Positions 51,635 through 60,264 of a stretch of DNA of 64,000 nucleotides are shown piece by piece. The position numbers were made by a program, and so were the translations under genes. The stretch comes from an uncultured Christensenellaceae bacterium (GTDB lineage: Bacteria; Bacillota; Clostridia; Christensenellales; UBA3700): positions 248,001 through 312,000 of the forward strand of contig CALWKS010000001.1 in assembly GCA_944381325.1 (NCBI GenBank), given 5' to 3'. Every line of letters begins with the position of its first letter. Positions within the stretch are counted from its first letter, which is position 1. Below the pieces are notes generated by a model. That model was not told the DNA's origin. It searched no databases and was given only the letters and a program-made list of their open reading frames with translations.

Positions 51635-52678
51635 ATGAGTGACAACAAGGAATTACTTAAAAAATACGGCGTTGACGCCGCTTTAGTGATAACGCAATCC
51701 AACACTTTTTATCTCGGCGGATACGAAAGTACGAATTGTCGCATCCTGATGACTGACGATAAAGATTATTTCTTTACCGATATGCGTTATCTCGAAGAAG
51801 CAAAAAGCTGTCTGAAAGACAGATTCGAAGTTCTTCTCGGCGGAATAGAAGAGATAAAAGAACTGACTGACAAGCTTAAGGTAAAAAAACTGGGCGTTGA
51901 AGAAAACATCTCTTACGGAGAATACGTTTCTCTCAAAAAGCTGTTTGACGGCGTTGAATTCGTTGCCGTAGACGACGCGTTCAAAGAGATGAGAGCTGTA
52001 AAATCAGAAAGAGAGATTCAGCTTATCAAATCCGCTCAGGTAGTTACAGAAACCGCGTTCAATGAAATTCTTCCGTTTATCAAGGAAGGCGTGAGCGAGA
52101 TAGAAATTGCCGCGAGACTTGAGTATATAATGCTGAAAAACGGCTGTGAACTTGCGTTTGACAGTATCGTAGCTTTCGGTGAGAACGGCAGCAAGCCGCA
52201 CGCTCACAGAAGCGAAAGAAAGCTAAGGAAAGGCGAATTCGTAACAATGGACTTCGGTGCTAAATACAAAGGCTATTGCTCGGATATGACGAGAACAGTC
52301 GCTCTCGGAAGCGTTGACGAAAGAAAAGCTCGTGCATACAATGCAGTTTTAGAGTCCAACATTCTTGCGGAAAAAGCCGTCAAAGCGGGCGAAAAGTGCT
52401 GTGATATCGACGCTGTTGCAAGAAACTATCTTGCAAAGTTCAGCCTGGACAAGTATTTTTCTCATTCTCTCGGGCACAGCGTCGGCGTGGACATACACGA
52501 AATGCCCTCGTTTTCACCTAAGTGTGATGAATTGCTGAAGCCGGGAATGATCATTACCGTTGAACCGGGCGTATATCTCGAAGGAGACTTCGGTCTCAGA
52601 ATCGAGGATATGATACTGGTAACAGATAACGGTGGAGAGGTGCTTACGCACGCAGATAAAAATCTTATCGTGCTGTAA
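51635..52678 (+). CDS. Xaa-Pro aminopeptidase (M24 family)
   Basis: Cytoplasmic dimetal peptidase releasing N-terminal residues next to proline. It has 347 residues. A creatinase-like N-terminal domain (1-115) is followed by the pita-bread catalytic domain. Metal ligands fit the family: Met-Asp-Phe-Gly near residue 206 and Asp-Met-Thr-Arg-Thr near residue 217, Leu-Gly-His-Ser-Val-Gly-Val-Asp-Ile-His near residue 278, Val-Glu-Pro-Gly near residue 309, and Arg-Ile-Glu-Asp near residue 322. In many Clostridia it lies upstream of efp, as here. Own promoter, probably leaderless. Confidence 0.93.
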   Translation: MSDNKELLKKYGVDAALVITQSNTFYLGGYESTNCRILMTDDKDYFFTDMRYLEEAKSCLKDRFEVLLGGIEEIKELTDKLKVKKLGVEENISYGEYVSLKKLFDGVEFVAVDDAFKEMRAVKSEREIQLIKSAQVVTETAFNEILPFIKEGVSEIEIAARLEYIMLKNGCELAFDSIVAFGENGSKPHAHRSERKLRKGEFVTMDFGAKYKGYCSDMTRTVALGSVDERKARAYNAVLESNILAEKAVKAGEKCCDIDAVARNYLAKFSLDKYFSHSLGHSVGVDIHEMPSFSPKCDELLKPGMIITVEPGVYLEGDFGLRIEDMILVTDNGGEVLTHADKNLIVL

Positions 52679-52699
52679 AGCTCAGATATAAACAAGGAA

Positions 52700-52729
52700 T
52701 TGACGGATTAATCCGTTGTTTGATAAAAT
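52700..52729 (+). promoter_or_regulatory. promoter of efp with a palindrome in the spacer
   Basis: TTGACG (52700-52705), 18 bp, TAAAAT (52724-52729). A perfect 14-bp palindrome, ACGGATTAATCCGT (52703-52716), overlaps the -35 end and the spacer, where a repressor could block polymerase. As RNA it would be a poor terminator. Confidence 0.6.
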
Positions 52730-52763
52730 TAATTAGCAAGCATAAGCAAAATGGAGGTTTTTT

Positions 52764-53330
52764 ATGGCTGATTTTATATTGGCAGGCGATTTCAGAAAGG
52801 GTATTACCTTTGAAATGGACGGCAAGGTTATGACTATCGTTGACTTCTTGCACGTCAAACCGGGCAAGGGTGCGGCATTCGTAAGAACCAAGCTGCGCAA
52901 CGTTATTTCAGGCGGCGTTATCGAAATGACTTTCAACCCGACAGACAAGTTCCCGACCGCTCATATCGAACGCAAGACGATGAGCTATTCTTACAATGAC
53001 GGCGATCTTTACTACTTCATGGACAACGAGACTTTCGATATGATTCCGCTCAATAAGGAAGCGTGCGAAGAAGCTCTTCAGTTCGTTCCCGAAAACGGTG
53101 AAGTTACCGTATCTTTCTACAACGGCAGCCCGTTCTCCGTTGAGCCTCCCAACTTTGTTGAGCTCAAGATCACTCACAGCGAGCCCGGCGTAAAAGGAAA
53201 CACCACGACCAATGCAACCAAGCCCGCTACGCTTGAAACCGGCTATACGCTCAATGTTCCGCTTTTCGTAAACGAAGGCGACACTATAAGAGTAGATACC
53301 CGTACAGGCTCTTATATGTCAAGAGTGTAA
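52764..53330 (+). CDS. efp: translation elongation factor P
   Basis: Relieves ribosome stalling at polyproline stretches. It has 188 residues with three beta domains. The domain I tip loop has Lys32-Pro-Gly-Lys35-Gly, where Lys35 is the usual modification position (lysine type, not arginine). The C-terminal [11 protein letters not shown] and Asp-Thr-Arg-Thr-Gly-x-Tyr blocks are conserved. ATGGAGG precedes the ATG. No epmA/epmB genes are nearby. A strong terminator follows. Confidence 0.97.
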   Translation: MADFILAGDFRKGITFEMDGKVMTIVDFLHVKPGKGAAFVRTKLRNVISGGVIEMTFNPTDKFPTAHIERKTMSYSYNDGDLYYFMDNETFDMIPLNKEACEEALQFVPENGEVTVSFYNGSPFSVEPPNFVELKITHSEPGVKGNTTTNATKPATLETGYTLNVPLFVNEGDTIRVDTRTGSYMSRV

Positions 53331-53351
53331 TACCTCGTTTTAATGAATATT

Positions 53352-53380
53352 GCGCGACCCGAAAGGGTCGCGTTTTTTTT
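53352..53380 (+). terminator. rho-independent terminator after efp
   Basis: CGCGACCC (53353-53360), GAAA loop, GGGTCGCG (53365-53372), then eight T. One of the strongest terminators in the window. Confidence 0.95.
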
Positions 53381-53713
53381 ATTAAAATCGTTTTTAATCA
53401 TTAGATAATCTGCTTTAAATATAGTTTTTGACTGATAGAAATAAACTTAAGCCAATAGTTTTAATTTTTTGACATAGGGCAGTGAAAATCTCTATTTTAG
53501 CAACTTAATTATAAAAATCAATTTAATTTAGAATAATTTAAGCCGAAATCTTTGTAAAATTATTTATAATATAATCTATAATTATTTGATTTAAAGGCTG
53601 ATATTTGCAGTATTAAATTCATTATTATAGCTGAAATTTCAAAATCCTATCTGAGATTGTAAGCTTTATCGATATTTTTTACATTGCGAATTTTGTAAAT
53701 TTTTCAAACAAAT
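53381..53713 (+). other. AT-rich spacer before the spoIIIA operon
   Basis: More than 300 very AT-rich bases with no reading frame of note, no strong hairpin and no repeat that I can support. The operon promoter lies just after it. Confidence 0.5.
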
Positions 53714-53742
53714 GAAATAGCTTGAACTTGTCCGCATAGATT
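53714..53742 (+). promoter_or_regulatory. sigma-E-type promoter of the spoIIIA operon
   Basis: CATAGATT (53735-53742) matches the sigma-E -10 consensus CATACAnT except at one position. GAAATA (53714-53719) lies 15 bp upstream as a weak -35. The Bacillus spoIIIA operon is sigma-E dependent. GAGGAGGG precedes ATG 53766. Confidence 0.5.
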
Positions 53743-53765
53743 ATTGTAGCTGAGGAGGGATAGCA

Positions 53766-54635
53766 ATGCTTAAAGACCTTTTGCCTGAAAGACTTTATCG
53801 GTTGATATCTGAAGGCGCGGATATTGAAAAGCTGACAGAGGTAAGGCTCAGAGTAAATAAACCGCTTTCTGTAGCTGAATTCGGCAAGTACTTTTTTCCT
53901 GCAGATATATGCGGTCATAAGTACGTAGTATCGAAAGACGATATCGATTATGTGCTTGCGATTGCGACAAAGCATTCGGTATATGCGGTAAACAATCAGC
54001 TTGCAGGCGGATATCTGAGTTGCGACGACGGTATAAGGATAGGCGTTTCAGGGGAAGGAGTTTTCAAAAACGGCAAGCTTTTTACGCTGAAGAACGTAAA
54101 TTCTCTATGTATCAGAATACCGAGACAGATTTTCGGCTGTGCCTGCGCGCTTGAACCGCTCTTAAAAGACTTTGACAATACGCTGATTGTTTCTCCTCCG
54201 GGTATGGGAAAGACAACGATTCTGAGAGAATTTGTCAGAATTATCTCTGAATCAGGCAAAAACGTAGTCGTTATAGACGAGAGAAACGAACTCTCCGCCA
54301 GCGTAAACGGAGTGCCTACAATGGATATGGGTGCAAATACCGATATTTTGCTGTTTTCAGATAAGAAAAACGGATATGCAGGCACAGTCAGGGCAATGAG
54401 ACCCGACATTATCGCAACAGACGAGATTTTCGGAAAAGAGGAGATCGATTGTCTTGCGGATATATGCAGATCAGGTGTCAAGTTTATCGCAACGGTACAC
54501 TCAAAAAACACTGTGCAGCTGCTCAAAGACAAGGTTTACAGCGCTTTAGCGGCATTTACGCGTTATTTTGTCGAACTCGGAGAGCTGGGCAAAGTAATTG
54601 CAATCATAGACAAAGAGAGGATAAAAGGTTGCTGA
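53766..54635 (+). CDS. spoIIIAA: stage III sporulation protein AA
   Basis: Secretion-type ATPase that powers or assembles the SpoIIIA-SpoIIQ channel between mother cell and forespore. It has 289 residues. Walker A is Pro-Pro-Gly146-Met-Gly-Lys149-Thr-Thr. An Asp-Glu-Arg-Asn-Glu-Leu motif near residue 171 and Thr-Asp-Glu near residue 218 (Walker B region), with Ala-Thr-Val-His-Ser near residue 243, fit the family. GAGGAGGG gives a strong ribosome binding site. First gene of a complete eight-gene operon. Confidence 0.96.
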   Translation: MLKDLLPERLYRLISEGADIEKLTEVRLRVNKPLSVAEFGKYFFPADICGHKYVVSKDDIDYVLAIATKHSVYAVNNQLAGGYLSCDDGIRIGVSGEGVFKNGKLFTLKNVNSLCIRIPRQIFGCACALEPLLKDFDNTLIVSPPGMGKTTILREFVRIISESGKNVVVIDERNELSASVNGVPTMDMGANTDILLFSDKKNGYAGTVRAMRPDIIATDEIFGKEEIDCLADICRSGVKFIATVHSKNTVQLLKDKVYSALAAFTRYFVELGELGKVIAIIDKERIKGC

Positions 54636-55129
54636 GACTTCTTCTTGGCGCAGTGCTGTTCGTATGTTCAGGATATGTGGGGTACAGCGTAAACGCTCAT
54701 TACAGAAAGCGTTCGACTGCTTTTATTGTGCTTCTCGGATATTTAGATTCTCTTGAGAAAGGAATGTCTTATCTTCAGACTTCGCTGGGCGAACTTACTT
54801 GCAGCTACGCGACAGATAAAAAAGACGATATGTCAGAAATACTGAAAAAATACGCGGCGCTTTTGAGTAAAGGAGCGTTTTCTAAAGAAGAATGCAAAGC
54901 TATCGTAAAAACAAGGCTTCTGACTGCATTTGAACAGAATCTGCTATCTGAAATGCTCTTTTCACTCGGAAAAACAGACCTGGACAGCCAGCTTGCAGAG
55001 CTGTCGAAATACAGAGCCGCGTTTGCGCCGATATCTGTAAACGCTGAACAGAATTATAAAAAATACGGCACTTTGTCGTTTAAACTCGGAATTCTTGCAG
55101 GACTTGCGGCACTGCTTGTAACCGCATAG
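54629..55129 (+). CDS. spoIIIAB: stage III sporulation protein AB
   Basis: Membrane protein of the feeding-tube apparatus, resembling type II secretion platform proteins. It has 166 residues from TTG 54629, which overlaps the spoIIIAA stop by seven bases and has GAGAGG eight bases upstream; no suitable ATG exists. An N-terminal membrane segment (1-20) and a C-terminal one (about 147-166, Leu-Gly-Ile-Leu-Ala-Gly-Leu-Ala-Ala-Leu-Leu) flank a helical domain with Leu-Glu-Lys-Gly-Met-Ser-Tyr-Leu-Gln. Confidence 0.9.
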   Translation: MLRLLLGAVLFVCSGYVGYSVNAHYRKRSTAFIVLLGYLDSLEKGMSYLQTSLGELTCSYATDKKDDMSEILKKYAALLSKGAFSKEECKAIVKTRLLTAFEQNLLSEMLFSLGKTDLDSQLAELSKYRAAFAPISVNAEQNYKKYGTLSFKLGILAGLAALLVTA

Positions 55130-55141
55130 TACGGAGGGGAA

Positions 55142-55339
55142 ATGGAAGTAAGCATAATATTTAAAATTGCGGGAGTCGGACTTCTGACCGCGATAATAAA
55201 TACCGTTTTAAAGAAAAGCGACAAGGACGAAATCGCAACGCTAGTAACACTTACTGGACTTGTGATAGTACTGCTTATCGTCCTGGATATGATAGGCGGT
55301 CTTTTCGACAGTCTTAAATCTGTACTGGGCATATACTGA
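55142..55339 (+). CDS. spoIIIAC: stage III sporulation protein AC
   Basis: Small 65-residue membrane protein with two hydrophobic helices (about 5-20 and 35-55). Ile-Ala-Gly-Val-Gly-Leu and Leu-Lys-Lys-Ser-Asp-Lys-Asp-Glu near residue 21 are typical. Interacts with AD in the channel complex by family knowledge. GGAGG before ATG, and one base shared with spoIIIAD. Confidence 0.94.
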   Translation: MEVSIIFKIAGVGLLTAIINTVLKKSDKDEIATLVTLTGLVIVLLIVLDMIGGLFDSLKSVLGIY

Positions 55340-55722
55340 TGGACGTTTTCAGGCTTGTAGCCATAGGCATTATAGGGGCAGTAGCGTGTCTGCTTCTTAA
55401 AAAGACTGACGGGCAGTACGCGGCGATAGTTGCCGTTGCAACTGGAATCGTAATCCTGATAATCTGTATAAAATCTTTGGCGTCTGTTCTCGTGTCTTTG
55501 CAGGCAATTGTCGATAAAACGGGTATTGACAACGAGCTGTTTGCCGTCCTTCTGAAAATCGTAGGGATCGGTTATCTCACTGAATACGCCTGCGGACTGT
55601 GCGACGATCTTGACTGCGGCGGAATATCTAAAAAGATCGCTCTTGGCGGCAAAATTGCAATATTTCTGATGGCGCTTCCTATAGTTAATGCGCTTATAGA
55701 CACTGTTGCGGGGTTGGTATGA
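55339..55722 (+). CDS. spoIIIAD: stage III sporulation protein AD
   Basis: Polytopic membrane protein of the SpoIIIA channel. It has 127 residues with three to four helices. Leu-Leu-Lys-Lys-Thr-Asp-Gly-Gln-Tyr-Ala near residue 20 parallels the AC motif. The Lys-Ile-Val-Gly-Ile-Gly-Tyr-Leu-Thr-Glu-Tyr-Ala block near residue 72 and Leu-Gly-Gly-Lys near residue 101 are conserved. It shares one base with AC and overlaps AE by four. Confidence 0.94.
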   Translation: MDVFRLVAIGIIGAVACLLLKKTDGQYAAIVAVATGIVILIICIKSLASVLVSLQAIVDKTGIDNELFAVLLKIVGIGYLTEYACGLCDDLDCGGISKKIALGGKIAIFLMALPIVNALIDTVAGLV

Positions 55723-56906
55723 AGACGATAAGAATTAAAACGGCGATGATCCTCGTTCTGATTGCATTGACAGTACTTATATGCGGCGGCGTTGCCTTCG
55801 CAGAGGAGTCTGCTGAAGATAAGCTTGAAGAAGAAGTCGAGGACAAGCTGGGGCAACTGGATTTTTCCGGGCTCGAAAGCTGGCTGGATGAATTCGGAGA
55901 AAACAGTGCAGGAATATCTGAAAACGGCTTTTTGCAGACAGTCAAAGACATTATCGGCGGAAAGTATGACAACAACGCCGAAGGATTCTTTAATGCGGCT
56001 GCCGATATGCTTTTAAATGCGGCTAAAAGCGCGTTCCCTCCGCTTATCGCTATATTTGCGATAGCTCTCTTGTATTCTGTTGTCGGAGGATTTTCAGGCG
56101 GATTTCTTAAGAAAAGCACGACTGAGATCATATATTTTGCCTGTTATGCCGCAATGATTTCAATTGTGATTGCAAAGGTTGCTTCGCTCTTAGTCAGCGC
56201 GTCGTCTACGATAAATTCGATGCAGTCGCTGATGAACGTTTCTTTTCCGCTGCTTCTGACTTTGCTTACGGCATTGGGAAGCGTAACGTCCGCTTCTGTA
56301 TATCAGCCGATGACGTCTATACTTGCTACGGGGGTAACGGCGATAGTCAATTCTCTGGTCCTTCCGCTTTTTATAGCCGCAACGACAATCGGGATTGTGG
56401 GGCATCTGAGCAAGAATATAAAACTTTCAAAGCTGACAAGCTTTTTCAAGAGTTGTGCCAATTTCATTCTCGGAGGAGTATTCGGCATATTCGCAACATT
56501 CTTGTCTGTGCAGGGGCTAACGGGCGCGATAGCTGATACCGTTTCCGTTAAGACGGCAAAATTCGCACTCCAGAGTTATGTGCCCCTTCTCGGCGGATAT
56601 CTTTCTGACGGTTTCGACCTCGTTCTTGCGGGTATTGTGCTGATAAAAAATTCAGCAGGACTTGTAATTACGCTTCTTATAATTGCGGCGATCATTGCTC
56701 CCGTAATAGAAATTGCAGTGTTTTCACTCGGTTTAAGACTGGTCAGCGGACTTATCGAGCCTTTTTCAGACGACAGGTTTTCTTCGATGCTTGCAGGCGT
56801 GTCGAAAAATCTCGGCGTGCTTATCGCAATGATACTCGGCGTAGGATTCATGTTTATAGTTACGGTAATGCTGATCGTGGCAACCTGCAACGTGGGGGTA
56901 GTATGA
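55719..56906 (+). CDS. spoIIIAE: stage III sporulation protein AE
   Basis: Large polytopic component of the SpoIIIA complex. It has 395 residues. An N-terminal signal-like segment (about 9-28, ending Val-Ala-Phe-Ala) is followed by a Glu/Asp-rich external region (30-110) and then about seven membrane helices. Arg/Lys-poor loops such as Phe-Lys-Ser-Cys-Ala-Asn-Phe and a late Leu-Val-Ser-Gly-Leu-Ile-Glu-Pro near residue 340 match the family. It overlaps both neighbours by four bases. Confidence 0.94.
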   Translation: MKTIRIKTAMILVLIALTVLICGGVAFAEESAEDKLEEEVEDKLGQLDFSGLESWLDEFGENSAGISENGFLQTVKDIIGGKYDNNAEGFFNAAADMLLNAAKSAFPPLIAIFAIALLYSVVGGFSGGFLKKSTTEIIYFACYAAMISIVIAKVASLLVSASSTINSMQSLMNVSFPLLLTLLTALGSVTSASVYQPMTSILATGVTAIVNSLVLPLFIAATTIGIVGHLSKNIKLSKLTSFFKSCANFILGGVFGIFATFLSVQGLTGAIADTVSVKTAKFALQSYVPLLGGYLSDGFDLVLAGIVLIKNSAGLVITLLIIAAIIAPVIEIAVFSLGLRLVSGLIEPFSDDRFSSMLAGVSKNLGVLIAMILGVGFMFIVTVMLIVATCNVGVV

Positions 56907-57364
56907 CGGGTTGGATAATGAGTATAGTAGGTGTTGTCGTCATAGGAGTGCTCATAGACGTCCTGACGCCTGAAGGCGAGAGCAATAAATACATAAAAGG
57001 CGTTTATGCGCTTATAGTAGTGCTCGTTATCGCGTCTCCGATAGCTAAGGCGCTTAAGTCGGATATAGATTTTTCAAAGTATTTCGACTCTGCATTTCAG
57101 ACCGACAGCACATTTGTCGACTATGTAAACGACGACAGAAAAGACGAGGACGAACAAAAAATTGCAAATTCTCTAAAACTTCGCGGATACGAAAACGCGC
57201 AAGTTGTAATTTTTGAACGGACAGGCAATATATATGGAATTGACAGGGTAAACGTTGACATAACGCTTTGCAGTCATACGAAAGAAGAATGCGAAGAAGA
57301 AATAAAAGAAATAGTCAAAAAAACAGTAAATTGCAATGAAGTGAGGGTATATGACAACAAATAA
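56903..57364 (+). CDS. spoIIIAF: stage III sporulation protein AF
   Basis: It has 153 residues: two membrane helices in the first 55 residues, separated by Leu-Thr-Pro-Glu-Gly-Glu-Ser-Asn-Lys-Tyr near residue 22, a conserved feature, then a soluble ring-building-motif domain in the intermembrane space with a late amphipathic Glu/Lys-rich helix. The start overlaps spoIIIAE by four bases and the end overlaps spoIIIAG by 14. Confidence 0.92.
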   Translation: MTGWIMSIVGVVVIGVLIDVLTPEGESNKYIKGVYALIVVLVIASPIAKALKSDIDFSKYFDSAFQTDSTFVDYVNDDRKDEDEQKIANSLKLRGYENAQVVIFERTGNIYGIDRVNVDITLCSHTKEECEEEIKEIVKKTVNCNEVRVYDNK

Positions 57365-57902
57365 CGATCCCAATCAGAAGATAGGAATTATAAGCAAACT
57401 CAAAAGCGTAAAGCATATTGAAATCATTCTTGCCGTCGCATTGCTGGCTGTTTTTCTTCTAGGATATTTCATTTACGGACAGATAAAGGGCGGCACGACG
57501 GTAAAAACGGCTGAAACCGCGGAGGAAATGGGAGACGAAGTGGCTGAAATCATATCTCAGATTGAGGGAGTGGGCAGATGCGAAATACTCATAACTTACG
57601 ACGGATCTGAGAGTTATCAGATAGCTTACGATGAAGAGACAGTAACCACAGTTACGACGGATAGCGATGACAACAGCGAAAGAGTGGTTGAGAACTCAAC
57701 AACGACGTCAAAGCCCGTCATAGTTACTATCGACGGGAAGCAGCAACCGCTAATCATATCGACGACCCCTGCGAAAATCGACGGAATAGTCGTTGTTGCA
57801 GAAGGCGGAGACGATATAAACGTCAAGATTAAGATAATCGACGCGATATGCGCGCTTCTCAGTGTCGACGGGAGCAAAATTAAAGTGTATAAAATGAAAT
57901 AA
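57351..57902 (+). CDS. spoIIIAG: stage III sporulation protein AG
   Basis: Forms the large ring of the channel in the space between the two membranes, by family knowledge. It has 183 residues. A membrane helix lies at about 24-43. The ring-building motif domain includes Ile-Glu-Gly-Val-Gly-Arg-Cys-Glu-Ile-Leu-Ile-Thr-Tyr near residue 72 and Gly-Ile-Val-Val-Val-Ala-Glu-Gly-Gly near residue 146, interrupted by a Thr/Ser/Asp-rich insert (about 97-117). Confidence 0.94.
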   Translation: MTTNNDPNQKIGIISKLKSVKHIEIILAVALLAVFLLGYFIYGQIKGGTTVKTAETAEEMGDEVAEIISQIEGVGRCEILITYDGSESYQIAYDEETVTTVTTDSDDNSERVVENSTTTSKPVIVTIDGKQQPLIISTTPAKIDGIVVVAEGGDDINVKIKIIDAICALLSVDGSKIKVYKMK

Positions 57903-57998
57903 CCGTTAATATAATTAAGCAGAAAGCAATAAATTTGCTCGTACAAAAGCCGAAAGGCAACAAAAAAATATATATATTTACATCCATGGAGGTATTTT

Positions 57999-58535
57999 AT
58001 GGCAGAACAGACACAGGCAGTGAAAGTTAAAAAACAACTTTCCTCAAACGCAAAAAAGGTCATCATCCTTTGCAGCATGGTAGCGCTTCTGGTGCTTACG
58101 GGCGTACTCAATTTTGCGCTGAACAGCGATTGGTTTTCAAAGTCGCCTGCTGACGGAGATCAGCTTACCGGTGGCGATGCAGTCGAAACATTCTTCAGTA
58201 CATACCGTACCAGCCGCGAGACTGCAAGAGCTGAAGAAATGAGCTATCTCGAAGCAATCATTGCGTCCGAAACCTCAGCCGAAGAGGCAAAGGCTACCGC
58301 TGAGACCATGAGAGAAAACCTTCTCAACAACATCGAAGCAGAACTTGTGATCGAAAGTCTTATCAAGGCTAAAGGCTTTGACGACGCAGTCGTAACAATG
58401 AGCACAAACAACATCAACGTGATCGTAAACAAGAGCGAACTCGAGTCTCAGGAAGTAGCGCAGATCCTCAGCGTTATTCTCGAAGAAACCGAATATACCG
58501 CGAGCGAGGTTGTTGTAGTTCCATATACCGCTTAA
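57999..58535 (+). CDS. spoIIIAH: stage III sporulation protein AH
   Basis: Mother-cell channel protein that pairs with forespore SpoIIQ in Bacillus. It has 178 residues: a cytoplasmic start, one membrane helix at about 24-43, a Glu/Ala-rich linker helix with Arg-Glu-Thr-Ala-Arg, and a C-terminal YscJ/FliF-like ring domain with Val-Ile-Glu-Ser-Leu-Ile-Lys-Ala-Lys-Gly-Phe near residue 117. A 96-bp gap before it has only small hairpins. GGAGG precedes ATG. No spoIIQ is visible in the window. Confidence 0.94.
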   Translation: MAEQTQAVKVKKQLSSNAKKVIILCSMVALLVLTGVLNFALNSDWFSKSPADGDQLTGGDAVETFFSTYRTSRETARAEEMSYLEAIIASETSAEEAKATAETMRENLLNNIEAELVIESLIKAKGFDDAVVTMSTNNINVIVNKSELESQEVAQILSVILEETEYTASEVVVVPYTA

Positions 58536-58538
58536 CGC

Positions 58539-58567
58539 TTGTCAAGCCTGCGAAAGTATGATACAAT
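58539..58567 (+). promoter_or_regulatory. sigma-A promoter of the asp23-nusB gene string
   Basis: TTGTCA (58539-58544), 17 bp, TACAAT (58562-58567), immediately after spoIIIAH. It lets asp23 and downstream housekeeping genes be expressed independently of sporulation. Confidence 0.75.
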
Positions 58568-58591
58568 AAAGGCATATTTCGGAGGTGTGAT

Positions 58592-58939
58592 ATGTCTCAG
58601 GACAATTATCAGGCAAGAGAAACCTACGTCAGCATAATCGCTTCAGTGGCAGGCAGTGCGGCTTCTCAGGTCGACGGTATAGCTTCTGTATCTTACGAAG
58701 CGGGTCTGTCCAAGAACATTAAGCTGGGTAAAAACAAAAAGAGCAACGCCATCAGCGTGGAGCTTTACGACGATATGACCGCGATAATCGACGTATCCGT
58801 CAACGTTTATTACGGTTACGTTATCCCCAGAGTTATCGCAACTCTGCAGGAAAAAGTCAAGGCAGAAGTCGAAAGAGCAACCTCTTACAAGGTAAGAGCG
58901 ATCAACGTTACGGTTGCTGGCGTAGTCTATTCAAACTGA
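58592..58939 (+). CDS. Asp23/Gls24 family envelope stress response protein
   Basis: It has 115 residues of the alkaline-shock-protein-23 (DUF322) family, of the YqhY type in Bacillus, which lies at the same place before nusB. Val-Ala-Gly-Ser-Ala-Ala-Ser-Gln-Val-Asp-Gly-Ile near residue 19 and Val-Asn-Val-Tyr-Tyr-Gly near residue 71 are conserved. YqhY has been connected to control of acetyl-CoA carboxylase in Bacillus; here the role is inferred only. GGAGGTG before ATG. Confidence 0.92.
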   Translation: MSQDNYQARETYVSIIASVAGSAASQVDGIASVSYEAGLSKNIKLGKNKKSNAISVELYDDMTAIIDVSVNVYYGYVIPRVIATLQEKVKAEVERATSYKVRAINVTVAGVVYSN

Positions 58940-58954
58940 AGAAAACATTTTCAG

Positions 58955-58986
58955 ACCCTTCGGCGGTTTTTCCGTCGGAGGGTTTC
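58955..58986 (+). terminator. hairpin between asp23 and nusB
   Basis: ACCCTTCGGCGG (58955-58966) pairs with CCGTCGGAGGGT (58972-58983), including two G-U pairs, around a TTTTT loop, then a short T-run. Because nusB starts 18 bases later, partial termination or attenuation is more likely than a full stop. Confidence 0.6.
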
Positions 58987-59000
58987 GCACGGAGATATAT

Positions 59001-59417
59001 ATGAGCAGAAAAAAGGCGCGCGATTACGCGTACAAACTCGTTTTCGAGTGGCTTTTCAACAAGGACAGCAGTGAAGAGTCGCCGACAATGAATTCAATTT
59101 TCGAGGACAGTGAGATAACCGTTTCAGACAAGGATTATATCAAGGCTGTAGTTAGCGGAGTAAAAGACAATTACGACGACCTCTGCGATATGATCAGGTC
59201 AAGTTCGCACAGTTTCTCGATCGATAGAATTTTCAAGCCCGATCTTGCGGCTATTCTTCTTGCCGCGTACGAAATGAAATATATGCCGGACATTCCGGTT
59301 GCCGTATCCATAAGCGAAATTCTGGATATTGTAAAAATGTATTCCACGCCGGAGAGCCACGTTTTCGTAAACGGCGTGCTTGCGGGTATTTTCAAACAAG
59401 TCGGAGGAAAGAACTGA
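59001..59417 (+). CDS. nusB: transcription antitermination protein NusB
   Basis: All-helical RNA-binding factor of rRNA antitermination complexes. It has 138 residues. The N-terminal Arg-x-x-Ala-Arg-Asp-Tyr-Ala-Tyr-Lys-Leu-Val-Phe-Glu pattern, Ile-Asp-Arg-Ile near residue 75, and Val-Ala-Val-Ser-Ile-Ser-Glu-Ile-Leu-Asp-Ile-Val-Lys near residue 100 with Val-Phe-Val-Asn-Gly-Val-Leu-Ala near residue 121 are clear. folD follows after one base. Confidence 0.95.
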   Translation: MSRKKARDYAYKLVFEWLFNKDSSEESPTMNSIFEDSEITVSDKDYIKAVVSGVKDNYDDLCDMIRSSSHSFSIDRIFKPDLAAILLAAYEMKYMPDIPVAVSISEILDIVKMYSTPESHVFVNGVLAGIFKQVGGKN

Positions 59418-59418
59418 T

Positions 59419-60264
59419 ATGTTGATTTACGGAAAAGCCGTTTCTGCCGACACTCGTGCACAACTCAAAATCAAAGTTGCTGACTTTGAAAAGAAATACG
59501 GCAGAAAGCCTTGTCTTGCAGTTATAATAGTAGGCGAAGATCCTGCTTCTCAGACCTATGTAAGAAATAAGATCGCAGGATGCGCCGAAGTCGGAATGAA
59601 GTCGCTTCATTACGAATATGCGGCAGGCACTCCTCAGGCTGAAATAGAAAAGACGGTCAAAGACCTTGCGGCAGACGATACGGTTGACGGCATCCTTGTT
59701 CAACTCCCGCTTCCCAAGGGCTATGACGAGAAGAGCTTGCTCGAGCTTATTCCCGACGAAAAAGACGTTGACGGTTTTTCACCGACAAATCTCGGGCTTC
59801 TTGCAATGAACAGACCGAGAACCATTTCATGTACTCCTTTCGGCGTTATGAAAATGCTGGCTACCACAGGCGTTGATCTCAAAGGTAAAAACGCCGTAGT
59901 CATCGGCAGAAGCAACACGGTGGGCAAGCCTATGGCTATGCTGCTTCTGAACGCTGACTGCACGGTAACCGTATGTCATAGCAAGACAGAAAATCTTGCA
60001 GAAATTACTTCTAAAGCGGATATTCTGGTTGCGGCTATCGGCAGACCGAAATTCGTTACCGCCGATATGGTAAAAGACGGAGCTATTGTGATCGACGTCG
60101 GCATCAACCGCGTTGACGGAAAGCTTGTCGGAGACGTTGACTTTGAAAACGTCGAGAAAAAGGCGTCCTTTATAACTCCCGTTCCGGGCGGCGTAGGACC
60201 TATGACTATAACTATGCTTCTTGCAAATACTTTGCAGGCGGCTCTCGCTAAGGCGGAAAAATGA
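59419..60264 (+). CDS. folD: methylenetetrahydrofolate dehydrogenase/cyclohydrolase FolD
   Basis: Bifunctional one-carbon enzyme. It has 281 residues from ATG 59419, with GGAGG inside the end of nusB. Asp-Pro-Ala-Ser-Gln-Thr-Tyr-Val near residue 43, Gln-Leu-Pro-Leu-Pro near residue 95, the nucleotide motif Gly-Arg-Ser-Asn-Thr-Val-Gly-Lys-Pro near residue 162 and Pro-Val-Pro-Gly-Gly-Val-Gly-Pro-Met-Thr near residue 255 are all intact. It overlaps xseA by four bases. Confidence 0.98.
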   Translation: MLIYGKAVSADTRAQLKIKVADFEKKYGRKPCLAVIIVGEDPASQTYVRNKIAGCAEVGMKSLHYEYAAGTPQAEIEKTVKDLAADDTVDGILVQLPLPKGYDEKSLLELIPDEKDVDGFSPTNLGLLAMNRPRTISCTPFGVMKMLATTGVDLKGKNAVVIGRSNTVGKPMAMLLLNADCTVTVCHSKTENLAEITSKADILVAAIGRPKFVTADMVKDGAIVIDVGINRVDGKLVGDVDFENVEKKASFITPVPGGVGPMTITMLLANTLQAALAKAEK

